A stretch of 64,000 nucleotides of DNA, from assembly GCA_001913845.2 (NCBI GenBank), contig MKGP02000074.1, forward strand, positions 1-64,000. The letters are read 5' to 3'. Below are positions 27,130 through 35,663 of the stretch, piece by piece; the stretch's first letter is position 1, and each line of letters begins with the position of its first letter. The notes under the pieces are model-generated. The model saw only the letters and a list, made by a program, of their open reading frames with translations. It made no database searches and was not told the DNA's origin. This stretch comes from Limnothrix sp. CACIAM 69d (GTDB lineage Bacteria; Cyanobacteriota; Cyanobacteriia; CACIAM-69d). A program made the position numbers and the translations under genes.

Positions 27130-28050
27130 ATGAAGCTTCTTAAAACGGCTCTGAGCTTGACTGCGATTGTCACTTCTTCAGTGGCCGTCTGCTTGGCAGT
27201 TTCTGCACCAGCCCAAGCCTATCGAATGTTTTTAGGCGAAGACTTGAATTCAAATCCTTGGATTCCAACCTCTAATCGCACCAACTCTCAGGCAGCGGAA
27301 GCCGCTTTTTTGTCAAATTTGACCGGTGTGGGTACTGAGACCTTTGAAAGTCAGATCACCGGTACTAACAATCTTCTGAATGTTTCATTTCCCGGAGCTG
27401 GAACCGCAACGCTCTCGGGAAATGGTCGCATTTCAAGTGTGCCCGTGGGCTGGACAAATGGCGTTGGTCGCTATGCCGTTTCTGGGACTCAATTTTGGGA
27501 AGTGGACGCTGGGGGGCGCTTCACGATCAATTTCAGTCAGCAGGTAGGAGCTTTTGGGTTTTATGGGGTTGATATTGGCGATTTTGGTGGCCAATTAACC
27601 CTGACGTTGACGGGCGCATCCACCACAAAACAGGTGACGGTGAACAACACGATCGGCTCGTCGGGCAGCACGGATGGTTCCATGCTGTTCTTTGGCATTA
27701 TTGCGGAAACCATGGAGGAGGCTTTCAGTAGCGTTTCCTTCAGCATGTCAACGGGTCAAGGCGATGTTTTTGCCTTTGACAACATGACGGTGGGCGGTCT
27801 GTCTCAGGTCAAGACTCCGGAGCCATCTCCACAGCCCAGTCCTGAGCCGACTCCTGAACCCAGTCCTGAACCCACTGTGACTCCGGAACCCGGCCCTAGC
27901 CCAACCCCTAGCCCCTCTGCCACGCCTGCGCCGCAACCCACACAGCCCACGGATCCGGTGTCAGTGCCGGAGCCGGGATCGATCGGGGCCTTGTTCCTGG
28001 TGGGAGCCATGGGAGTCCTGGGTTTGGGTCGTCGTCGCCGCGCTGACTGA
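27130..28050 (+). CDS. PEP-CTERM sorting domain protein
   Basis: 306-residue exported protein. The signal peptide is about residues 1-31, ending SAPAQA before YRMF. A beta-rich middle (about 35-225) resembles other secreted PEP-CTERM proteins. The Pro/Glu/Ser-rich spacer (repeats of PSPEP and TPEP, about 230-275) precedes a C-terminal VPEPGSIG motif, a hydrophobic helix and the basic tail GRRRRAD. This is the signature recognised by the exosortase/PEP-CTERM system, which sorts proteins to the envelope or the extracellular matrix. No exosortase gene lies in the window. The spacer repeats are prone to length change. Confidence 0.88.
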   Translation: MKLLKTALSLTAIVTSSVAVCLAVSAPAQAYRMFLGEDLNSNPWIPTSNRTNSQAAEAAFLSNLTGVGTETFESQITGTNNLLNVSFPGAGTATLSGNGRISSVPVGWTNGVGRYAVSGTQFWEVDAGGRFTINFSQQVGAFGFYGVDIGDFGGQLTLTLTGASTTKQVTVNNTIGSSGSTDGSMLFFGIIAETMEEAFSSVSFSMSTGQGDVFAFDNMTVGGLSQVKTPEPSPQPSPEPTPEPSPEPTVTPEPGPSPTPSPSATPAPQPTQPTDPVSVPEPGSIGALFLVGAMGVLGLGRRRRAD

Positions 28051-28217
28051 TAGGTAAGCCAAAGCTGTACAACGGGATCGCCGATCGGGAAGATTGCAGG
28101 AAATCTAAAGAAGCACCTGCAAGAGATCGAGAGGAATCGGAGACAATGCCAAGCTGGAAAGATTCCCAGCTCGGGTTTCTGCCGCTTGGTTCTCTCTTCC
28201 TTCAACGGGTTAAAACC

Positions 28218-29579
28218 ATGACCGATCGACCTGCGCTGCTGATTCGGAACGCTCGCATCCTGTTGCCCGAAGGGGATTTCCTGCAAGGTGATGTTTGGAT
28301 CGAAGGCGATCAGATTCGGCAGGTGGCTCCTGAAATTTCCCCCGACACGATCGGGCTGATCGACCGTGAAATTGACGCAACGGGTTTGACCCTGTTGCCG
28401 GGCGCGATCGACCCTCAAGTTCATTTCCGCGAACCGGGCTTAGAGCATAAAGAGGATCTCCGAACCGCCAGCCATGCCTGCGCCAAGGGCGGTGTCACCT
28501 CCTTTTTGGAGATGCCTAACACCAAGCCCCTAACCACCACTCAAGCCACGCTGCAAGACAAGCTCGATCGCGCGGCGAGTAAGTGCGTGGTCAACTATGG
28601 CTTTTTCATTGGAGCCACCGCCGATCGGTTGCCGGATTTGATCACGGCGAACCCCGTTTGCGGCATCAAGATCTTCATGGGGTCGATGCATGGCCCCTTG
28701 TTGGTGGATGAGGAGCCAATCCTCGATCAAATTTTTGCGATGGGGCAACAGCCCGATCAGGCGGGCTATGGGCGCTTAATTGCTGTCCATGCCGAAAACC
28801 AAGATCGGATTCGTCAGCGCCGGGAACAATTTGCGGGCATTACCGATCCGGCAATCCATTCGCAAATTCAAGACAACCAAGCCGCGCTGGAGGCCACACA
28901 ACTGGCCCTCAAGTTGGCGCGGAAGCATCGTCGGCGGCTGCACATCTTGCACATGTCCACGGGTGATGAGGCGAACCTGATGCGTCAGGACAAGCCCGAA
29001 TGGGTGACCTGTGAAGTTACCCCCCAACATTTGCTGCTGGATGTGAGCGCCTACGAAACGATCGGCACTTTTGCGCAAATGAATCCCCCCCTGCGATCGC
29101 CTGAAGATTGCGCAATTTTGTGGCAAGCCCTGCTAGATGGAGTCATTGACTTCATTGCCACTGACCACGCCCCCCACACCCTGGAAGAAAAGGCGCAACC
29201 CTATCCCAACAGTCCCAGCGGAATGCCGGGGGTGCAAACCTCCTTGCCCCTGATGCTGACCCAGGCGGCGGCGGGGCGCTGCACGGTGGCTCAGGTGGCC
29301 CGGTGGATGTCAACCAATGTGGCCAAGGGGTTTGGCATTCCCAACAAGGGGACGATCGCTCCCGGATTGGATGCGGATTTGGTGTTGGTGGATCTCAATC
29401 ACTACCGTCCGGTGCTGCGGGAAGAAATGCTGTCCAAATGTGGTTGGAGTCCCTTTGAGGGTTGGAATCTCACGGGTTGGCCGGTTTACACGATCGTGGG
29501 CGGCCAGGTGGCCTATGAAAACGGTCAGGTTAATGAGTCGGTGCGTGGTCGGGCCTTGAGGTTTGAACCGACGGTGTAG
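28218..29579 (+). CDS. pyrC: Dihydroorotase
   Basis: Cyclises N-carbamoyl-aspartate to dihydroorotate in pyrimidine synthesis. 453 residues of the amidohydrolase superfamily: metal site DPQVHFREPG, the Lys/His metal-bridge region, HAEN, LHILHMST and the catalytic DHAPHTLEEK. The protein is of the long class I type also found in multifunctional complexes. The ATG at 28218 is chosen because the family N-terminus (LLIRNARILLPEGDF) follows at once; 24 upstream codons lack homology. It stands alone and is followed by the palindromic repeat at 29621. Confidence 0.94.
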   Translation: MTDRPALLIRNARILLPEGDFLQGDVWIEGDQIRQVAPEISPDTIGLIDREIDATGLTLLPGAIDPQVHFREPGLEHKEDLRTASHACAKGGVTSFLEMPNTKPLTTTQATLQDKLDRAASKCVVNYGFFIGATADRLPDLITANPVCGIKIFMGSMHGPLLVDEEPILDQIFAMGQQPDQAGYGRLIAVHAENQDRIRQRREQFAGITDPAIHSQIQDNQAALEATQLALKLARKHRRRLHILHMSTGDEANLMRQDKPEWVTCEVTPQHLLLDVSAYETIGTFAQMNPPLRSPEDCAILWQALLDGVIDFIATDHAPHTLEEKAQPYPNSPSGMPGVQTSLPLMLTQAAAGRCTVAQVARWMSTNVAKGFGIPNKGTIAPGLDADLVLVDLNHYRPVLREEMLSKCGWSPFEGWNLTGWPVYTIVGGQVAYENGQVNESVRGRALRFEPTV

Positions 29580-29620
29580 GGCTGATCGTTAACTCGCCTA
29601 GATCCCCCATATCACCGCTG

Positions 29621-29658
29621 GCAGATCGTGAAAGGCAAGGGGCTGAAGCCCCTTGTTC
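29621..29658. repeat. Dispersed palindromic repeat, copy 2
   Basis: GCAGATCGTG, then the near-palindrome CAAGGGGCTGAAGCCCCTTG (29636-29655), the same layout as 176-213 with one base changed at the centre. It lies between convergent pyrC and a hypothetical gene, where it may serve as a bidirectional terminator hairpin. Confidence 0.7.
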
Positions 29659-29695
29659 CGGCGATTGGGCGATGGACAATCAGCCGTAGAAGCAC

Positions 29696-30328
29696 CTAGG
29701 GCGTGGGGCGGCCCAGAAACCATTCCAGCCGCAGGGCCGTTTGGTCATCGTCGGGGGCAAATTGGCTCAGGGGTTCTTGGCGGCCCAGATTCGATCGCAA
29801 CTGGGTGGCCGCCCAACTGCTGGGCCGAGTGAGATCGCTCTGACGACCAAATAGCCATAGGTTCGATCGCCCGCTGTCTTCGGTGCTGATTCCTTGGGCA
29901 TAGCGAGCCTGCTGCTCGGTTTTGGCCCCAGCACTCAGCAGCAATACAGATTCCCCTTCGGGCCCGTAGTAGACTTCCAACCCGTCCCCTGGATCCACGA
30001 TCGGCGGGATTTCTTCGGGGCCCCCTAGCCCATATTCCACCCATTGTTGGCAAGTGGCTAGCTCACTGTAGGGCAACTCAAGCTGCGCCAACATGGGCAA
30101 AATGGCCGCGCGATCGCACTCCAAATCGCCCGCCGCCGTCAGGTCTTGGGCCTTGCCGTCGGGGAGCGGTGGCGTTTGGCTGGCCACACGCTGGGCCAGC
30201 ACCAGCACCAACAGCCCCGTTAACAGAGCAATAGCGCTCGATCGCGGCCAGTTTTTCCTCAGCCAGGTTCCTTCACCCCCAACTTCCTCGGTGTTGATCG
30301 GCGGCTGGTGTTCCATGATCCGATCCAT
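29696..30328 (-). CDS. Membrane-anchored protein of unknown function
   Basis: 210 residues with a single hydrophobic segment at about 30-50 (SSAIALLTGLLVLVLAQRVASQ) acting as anchor or uncleaved signal. The remainder is an extracytoplasmic soluble domain with two cysteines (ECDRA and ATCQQW) that could form a disulfide, and a WLFGRQSDLTRPSSWAATQLRSNL segment. No family recognised. The start at 30328 is supported by GGAGGG about 8 nt upstream; a second Met four codons later is possible. Confidence 0.65.
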   Translation of the reverse strand: MDRIMEHQPPINTEEVGGEGTWLRKNWPRSSAIALLTGLLVLVLAQRVASQTPPLPDGKAQDLTAAGDLECDRAAILPMLAQLELPYSELATCQQWVEYGLGGPEEIPPIVDPGDGLEVYYGPEGESVLLLSAGAKTEQQARYAQGISTEDSGRSNLWLFGRQSDLTRPSSWAATQLRSNLGRQEPLSQFAPDDDQTALRLEWFLGRPTP

Positions 30329-30715
30329 TATCCCTGCCCTCCTACGAACCTAAATGGCTCTCGGATGCGGGTTCGATCGCCCGGCCCAGGGCCAAAAAGC
30401 GTGAACCCGCAAGCGCGTTGGCCTCTGTGAATGGGGAGGGATCGGCTTGGAGGTGTGTGAAGCGATCAACCCGAAACCAACCCCATTCCTTTTGATCCTA
30501 AAGATCACTAGGCACGGTGGTTTCGAGTGTGACGCGATCGATATTGAACGTTATGCAACGCCATCAGTTGCAACGCCATGTAACAATTAACACCCTGCAT
30601 GGACACAGGATTTCAGGTTTGTTTTGACTGGTTTTGCAGCTTGTTTTTAATGCCTACAACCAGACTCAAATTCAACCTCTAACCTGCTTCTAATACTCTC
30701 CAAACCAGCGGCTGA
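30329..30715. other. Intergenic region
   Basis: 387 nt between two minus-strand hypothetical genes. It contains the repeated word GCAACGCCAT (two copies around 30556-30582) and AT-rich DNA near 30600-30700. No gene or clear terminator seen. Confidence 0.4.
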
Positions 30716-31261
30716 CTAGGGAACCTGAACCACCGTTTGGGCTTCAACCCGTTGACCATTGGCATACAAATCCTTGTGATCATTCGTATTCAAGGTCACC
30801 TGGATTTGGTTGCTGCCACTCGGCAGAGATTCCAAGTAATACCAGTTGCCATAGAGCCGAGTGAGTTTGCGCCCGTTGAGGTACAGATGCGCATGACCTT
30901 GGTTCCAAGCGCCGGGTTGGTTAATTTGCTCTGGGGCAAATCGGAAATTTTGAACCGTGAGTTGCAGGTTCCAACCCTGTTTGGGATCCGGCAATACGGC
31001 GAGGCTGACAGTGGGGATTGGCTGACCAGCAGGAATATCAAAGCGACCGTGCTGATGCTCACCGCCATGGCCGCTGCCATCGTGGGGGCTGTGCGGGCTG
31101 GCTAAAGGGCTAGCTGGGGGACTGGATGGGTGATGGTGATGATTGCCATCGGCCCGGGCTGGCTGGTAAATGGATTGGGCGATCGGGCTGAGGAGCGTCA
31201 CCGCCAGAGTCAAGCCCATCGATCGCCAGGAAACACGAGAACGAAATAACTTCAGTGGCAT
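30716..31261 (-). CDS. Secreted His-rich protein, possible metal binder
   Basis: About 181 residues from the ATG at 31261, which puts a basic residue stretch and a hydrophobic segment (about 12-30) in signal-peptide position with cleavage near ARA-DG. Directly after it comes a His/Ser/Pro-rich run (HHHHPSS... HDGSGHGGEHQHGRF), then a beta-sandwich-like domain (LQLTVQNFRFAPEQIN, GHAHLYLNGRKLTRLYGNWYYLESL, VTLNTNDHKDLYANG). The GHAHLY...NDH pattern is seen in secreted proteins associated with metal or copper handling; that role is inference. An upstream in-frame Met at 31315 would add 18 residues that spoil the signal peptide. Confidence 0.7.
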   Translation of the reverse strand: MPLKLFRSRVSWRSMGLTLAVTLLSPIAQSIYQPARADGNHHHHPSSPPASPLASPHSPHDGSGHGGEHQHGRFDIPAGQPIPTVSLAVLPDPKQGWNLQLTVQNFRFAPEQINQPGAWNQGHAHLYLNGRKLTRLYGNWYYLESLPSGSNQIQVTLNTNDHKDLYANGQRVEAQTVVQVP

Positions 31262-31442
31262 AGCAGGCGAAGGGTAGTTTGGGGATTTCAGAGGAAATCG
31301 TGAACCGGTGACCAACCTTCTTCAGGAAGATGGTGGGGTGAGGCGTGCGCAACCGAAAAACTCAGCAAATAACCCAATCAACCGCTCAACGCATTAATTC
31401 AGCGCATCAATAAAAAGAACGCGGACGATCTAACTGGCAGCT

Positions 31443-32384
31443 TTAGCCGATCGCCACGGAGCTGCTCTGCTGGAGTTGGTGCAGGGCCGTTAAGGCCGTC
31501 TGGAAAGCACCCCAATCGCCACAGTCATAGAAACAACGGACAGCACATTCCAAGTCATGAATCGCCGCTTGATGGCAATGCATTTGTTGGTGAAGCTGAC
31601 TGCGGGCCATGTAGGACAAGCCGTTCATGGGAGCCAGGGCGATCGCCCGGTCAAAATTGCCGATCGCTTCCGTGGAGCGACCTAGGGCTTGTAACACCAA
31701 ACCGCGCAGATGAAAGCCATTGGCTTGTTGGGGGCCGTAGCGCAAACTGCGATCGAGATCGGCTAAGGCTTGGGGCCGATCGCCCTGATCCAGCCAGGTA
31801 ATCGCCCGGTCGTAATACACCTGAGCGAGGCGATCGAGTGATTCATGGCCGAATTGCAGAATGGCCCGGTTGAAATCTTTGATCGCCTCGTGCCCCTGCT
31901 GTTGTTCAGCCATCACCAGCCCGTGGTTATACCAAGCTCGCCCATCCAAGGGATGTTGATGCAGCACCGCTTCAAAATCCTGGGTGGCGGCGGCTCGGTT
32001 TTGTTGCCCACGATAGGCCAAACCACGGTTCAGGTATGCATCCGAAAGCTGGGGGTTGAGTTCCAGCGCCGTTGTGCAGTCCCCGATCGCGGCCGCCCAG
32101 TCAGCGAGCGCTAGCCAGGTCAGGCAACGGTTGTGGTGGGCCCGGGCTTGTTGGTGGGCATCCGGAGCCTGATGGGCAGCGATCGCGAAGGCCGCTAGCG
32201 CATCCGCGTAATCACCACGGTTAAAAGCTGATGCACCCAGCGTCATCGGGTCTTGCGGACTAGAAACCGGAACACTAGCCGGAGTCAGTCGGGATGGCCA
32301 ATAGGTAGTGGCTGCGAGGCCCCAAACAACCACGCTCAGCAGCAGCGCGATCGCCCAGCGCCCGGTTCGATCGGGTTCGGACAT
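31443..32384 (-). CDS. Membrane-anchored TPR protein
   Basis: 313 residues from the ATG at 32384. A transmembrane segment lies at about residues 10-28 (WAIALLLSVVVWGLAATTYW). From about residue 45 onward it consists of six or seven tetratricopeptide repeats (AFNRGDYADALAAFAIA, AYLNRGLAYRGQQNRAAATQDFEAVL, AWYNHGLVMAEQQQGHEAIKDFNRAI and similar). The C-terminal end has a Cys/His-containing segment (HCHQAAIHDLECAVRCFYDCG). Such proteins scaffold complexes at the membrane; the partner is unknown. It lies downstream of petJ on the same strand, about 150 nt away. Confidence 0.8.
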   Translation of the reverse strand: MSEPDRTGRWAIALLLSVVVWGLAATTYWPSRLTPASVPVSSPQDPMTLGASAFNRGDYADALAAFAIAAHQAPDAHQQARAHHNRCLTWLALADWAAAIGDCTTALELNPQLSDAYLNRGLAYRGQQNRAAATQDFEAVLHQHPLDGRAWYNHGLVMAEQQQGHEAIKDFNRAILQFGHESLDRLAQVYYDRAITWLDQGDRPQALADLDRSLRYGPQQANGFHLRGLVLQALGRSTEAIGNFDRAIALAPMNGLSYMARSQLHQQMHCHQAAIHDLECAVRCFYDCGDWGAFQTALTALHQLQQSSSVAIG

Positions 32385-32536
32385 AGGGTCAGAAGCCTGT
32401 TGAATCACCAAAAGGCAATTCAACACTCGGGTTCAATTGGGTGGGTTAGCCATCAGGAACAGCGCCAGGGCTGACCAGCGCTCAAAACCGGTCAAGGCAT
32501 CTGTGGAGGAATGTTGCCTTGACCGGCTTGCATGAC

Positions 32537-32866
32537 TTACCAACCGGCTTCCGACTTGGACAGCACGAAGGATGCCACATCTTGAATACCTTCGTCCGTC
32601 AGCTTGCCCTTGAAGGCCGGCATCGCGCCTTTACCGTTGGTGACCTGCTTCACGATCGCCTCGATCGAGTTCATGCCGTATTTTTCCAAGGCATCCTTCT
32701 TCAAGGTCTTGTCTGCCATCACCACGTTACGGCCACCCGCATGACAAGCGGCACAGTTGGCGTTAAAAATTTTGGCTCCATTGGCCACATCAGCCGCATG
32801 GGCAGCGCCCGCAAAGCTCAACCAAGCAGCAACCAGAGCGATCGCCCAAGATACAAACCGTTTCAT
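32537..32866 (-). CDS. petJ: Cytochrome c6
   Basis: Soluble thylakoid-lumen electron carrier from cytochrome b6f to photosystem I, able to replace plastocyanin. 109 residues: a cleavable signal peptide of about 24 residues ending GAAHA, then the mature chain [21 protein letters not shown] with the haem motif CAACH and the axial Met in GAMPAFKG. The mature length of about 85 residues is typical. In many cyanobacteria petJ is induced by copper shortage; no regulator site was identified here. Confidence 0.96.
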   Translation of the reverse strand: MKRFVSWAIALVAAWLSFAGAAHAADVANGAKIFNANCAACHAGGRNVVMADKTLKKDALEKYGMNSIEAIVKQVTNGKGAMPAFKGKLTDEGIQDVASFVLSKSEAGW

Positions 32867-33013
32867 TGTTCTTGATCCTGTCAGTCAGTACTGAAGCGAT
32901 GAAAAGCTTCAGACCCATTTAGTTCAGATCTGCCCAAGCCTGTCAAGCCCAGTATTAGTCAAGGTTTGGCAATGGTTTGCAATAATTTTTTAAAATGCTG
33001 AACCGAGAAACTA

Positions 33014-33967
33014 TCAAGCCGCATAAAGGCTTTTAATCCATGCCCATTCCTGCTCAAGACCCTTGCGAATCGTGACTTGAGGGTCATAGCCCAAAAGATT
33101 GCGAGCCTTGGTCACATCGGCGGAGGTGTGGCGAGCGTCCCCGATCGCCCGATCTTGATAATCACGCGCGATCGGGTGGCCCACAATCGCCTCCATTTGC
33201 TCCAGCACCTCCGTCAGCACCACGCGACTGCCGCCACCGATGTTGAAAATTTCCCCGATCGCCGCTGGAACCACCGCCGCCGCCAAATTCGCCGCCACCG
33301 CATCGCTGACATAGGTAAAATCGCGGGTCTGTTGCCCATCCCCATAGATGGGAATTGCCTGATGGGCGATCGCCGCCTTAAAGAACTTGTGAAACGCCAT
33401 GTCCGGCCGCTGTCGGGGCCCGTAAACCGTGAAGTAGCGCAGGGCCACAAACGGCACCCCAAAATTGTTGCAATAGAGCCGCCCGAGCTGTTCGGCCGCT
33501 AATTTCGTGATCCCGTAGGGCGACACGGGCTTGGGACAGACCAACTCGCTGGTGGGAAAGGTTTCCGCATCGCCATAAATGGACGACGTGGACGCATAGA
33601 CCAGTCGTTGCAAATTCGGGGCCTGCTTCGCGGCTTCCAAGAGGCGCTGGGTCGCCGTGATGTTGCGATCGGTGTAGTCCTGGAACCCAGTTCCCCAACT
33701 GGCCCGCACCCCCGCCTGGGCCGCCTGGTGATAAACCACATCCGCTTCCGCCAGCAGGGGGGCCCAGTCAATGGCTCGCAAATCCACCTCCAGCAGTTGG
33801 AATTGGCCATGATCCAACAGGGGCGAAACGTTTTGCCGCTTTAGGGCCGGGTCGTAATAGTCATTGAAATGATCAATGCCAATGACCCGATCGCCCCGCA
33901 GTAACAGCGTTTCCGCCAGATGGGAGCCAATGAAGCCGGCCGCGCCGGTCACGATGCTGGTAGTCAT
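33014..33967 (-). CDS. NAD-dependent epimerase/dehydratase (UDP-glucuronate epimerase type)
   Basis: 317-residue extended short-chain dehydrogenase. The NAD motif TGAAGFIGSHLAE is at residues 7-19, a Ser/Thr-rich catalytic strand is YASTSSIYG, and the active-site pair is YGITKLAAEQL. The HFNDYYDPALKRQN segment and DVVYHQAAQAGVR match UDP-glucuronate 4-epimerases of the CapI type, so a role in making galacturonate-containing surface polysaccharide is likely. Substrate is inferred from these motifs. The ATG at 33967 is chosen; 48 upstream in-frame codons lack homology. It is divergent from purD. Confidence 0.88.
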   Translation of the reverse strand: MTTSIVTGAAGFIGSHLAETLLLRGDRVIGIDHFNDYYDPALKRQNVSPLLDHGQFQLLEVDLRAIDWAPLLAEADVVYHQAAQAGVRASWGTGFQDYTDRNITATQRLLEAAKQAPNLQRLVYASTSSIYGDAETFPTSELVCPKPVSPYGITKLAAEQLGRLYCNNFGVPFVALRYFTVYGPRQRPDMAFHKFFKAAIAHQAIPIYGDGQQTRDFTYVSDAVAANLAAAVVPAAIGEIFNIGGGSRVVLTEVLEQMEAIVGHPIARDYQDRAIGDARHTSADVTKARNLLGYDPQVTIRKGLEQEWAWIKSLYAA

Positions 33968-34273
33968 GGGGAGTTCAGAAATCGCCGTTTTGCAATCGTT
34001 GAGGGGAAATTGGCGCGATCGCCCGATCGCTGGTCTAGGTTTAGCCCAAGTTTTGGCCCTTCGCCTAGCCCAGTCTAGGAAGTTTTGCACCCAAACGTGG
34101 AAACAACCCACCCAGAAATAGTCGTTGATGATCGGCGATCGACCGCGATTGAGTCGAAATTGGACAAGATCCAGCCTCCCAGCGGGGATCGGTGGTGAGA
34201 GGAGCGGACGTGCGATATTCTGAGATACTGGCTCCTGGCCGAGTTCTGTTCACAACTGCGGGTTAAAGATTCT

Positions 34274-35632
34274 GTGAAGGTTTTAGTGGTTGGCAATGGT
34301 GGCCGTGAACACACGATCGCCCACATGTTGTTGAAGTCGGAACAGGTGGAGCGGGTCTTTTGTATTCCCGGAAATGGGGGAACGGCCCTGAATCCCCGTT
34401 GCCAAAACTTTGCCTTCGCTGCAACTGATTTTGAAGCGATCGCCCGCGTTGCCCAAACCCAAGGGGTCTCCCTGGTGGTGGTGGGCCCCGAAGCGCCTTT
34501 GGCCGTCGGGATTGTGGACTTTTTGCGCGGGCGACAAATTCCCGTGTTTGGCCCCACCCAAGCGGGGGCCCAAATCGAAGCAAGCAAGTCCTGGGCCAAA
34601 ACGCTCATGGCCGAAGCGGGCGTGCCCACGGCCCAATCCGCCACCTTCACGGAGCTGGCCCCCGCTCGCGACTATTTGCAGCAGACCGGGGCCCCGATCG
34701 TGGTAAAGGCCGATGGACTGGCGGCAGGCAAGGGCGTAACCGTAGCCATGACCCTGGATCAAGCCCTCAAGGCGGTGGAGTCCATCTTTGGCGGCCAATT
34801 CGGCTCCGCTGGCTCCAGCGTGGTGATCGAAGAATTTATGGAAGGGCGGGAAGTATCCGTTCTGGCCCTGACCGATGGCAAAGCCGTGCGCTCTCTGATT
34901 CCAGCCCAAGATCATAAACGAATTGGCGAGGGAGACACCGGCCCTAACACGGGCGGCATGGGAACCTATGCCCCGGCTCCCTTGGTTACGCCGGATCTGA
35001 TGGCACGCATTGAAACGGAAGTGTTGCAGCCCACGGTGCGGGCCCTGGCGGCGCGGGGCATTGACTACCGAGGGGTTTTGTATGCGGGATTAATGATCAC
35101 CCCCGAGGGGGATCCCAAGGTGGTGGAATTTAACTGCCGCTTTGGCGACCCAGAAACCCAGGTGGTGTTGCCGTTGCTGGAAACGCCGCTCCATGAGCTG
35201 ATGCTGGCCTGTGTGGAGCAGCGGCTGGCCCAGTTTCCCCCGATCGCCTGGAAAACGGGTGTGGCCGGCTGTGTGGTGGTGGCGGCCCAAGGCTATCCGG
35301 GCAGTTTTGCCAAGGGCACCCCGATCGCGGGTTTGGCAGAGGCGGAAGCGGTGGGATCCATGGTGTTTCATGCGGGAACGCGCCTGGTGCGATCGAGCGG
35401 CAACACCGATCGACTGGTCAGCGATGGAGGGCGAGTCCTAGGGGTCACGGCGATCGGGGCAGATTTTGACGAAGCCTTCGGAACCGTCTACCGGGCGATT
35501 GAGACCATTGACTACGCCGACAAAACCTATCGTCGCGACATTGGCTATCAAGTGCGCCAGCAACCTTGGGAAACCCTGCCCTCGCCCGGTGTGATCGTCA
35601 CCAGTGACCCTATGCCCACCGAAGCCCCTTAA
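34274..35632 (+). CDS. purD: Phosphoribosylamine-glycine ligase
   Basis: Second step of purine synthesis, ATP-grasp ligase, 452 residues. N-terminal GNGGREHTIAHML, ATP-grasp domain with KADGLAAGKGVTVA and EEFMEGREVSVLALTDG, and metal/ATP residues in EFNCRFGDPETQ. It begins with GTG at 34274, directly giving the conserved KVLVVGNGGREH. The next gene, nblS, begins 31 nt after the stop; this purD-nblS order is conserved in many cyanobacteria and suggests one transcript. Confidence 0.95.
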   Translation: MKVLVVGNGGREHTIAHMLLKSEQVERVFCIPGNGGTALNPRCQNFAFAATDFEAIARVAQTQGVSLVVVGPEAPLAVGIVDFLRGRQIPVFGPTQAGAQIEASKSWAKTLMAEAGVPTAQSATFTELAPARDYLQQTGAPIVVKADGLAAGKGVTVAMTLDQALKAVESIFGGQFGSAGSSVVIEEFMEGREVSVLALTDGKAVRSLIPAQDHKRIGEGDTGPNTGGMGTYAPAPLVTPDLMARIETEVLQPTVRALAARGIDYRGVLYAGLMITPEGDPKVVEFNCRFGDPETQVVLPLLETPLHELMLACVEQRLAQFPPIAWKTGVAGCVVVAAQGYPGSFAKGTPIAGLAEAEAVGSMVFHAGTRLVRSSGNTDRLVSDGGRVLGVTAIGADFDEAFGTVYRAIETIDYADKTYRRDIGYQVRQQPWETLPSPGVIVTSDPMPTEAP

Positions 35633-35663
35633 GATCGAATCAATCTGCACGCTCCCCGAGACC

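Noticed and set aside
27810-27960. Repeats in the PEP-CTERM gene as a possible CRISPR-like array
   Set aside because: They are codon-level PSPEP/TPEP repeats of about 6-12 nt within a coding frame, without spacers.
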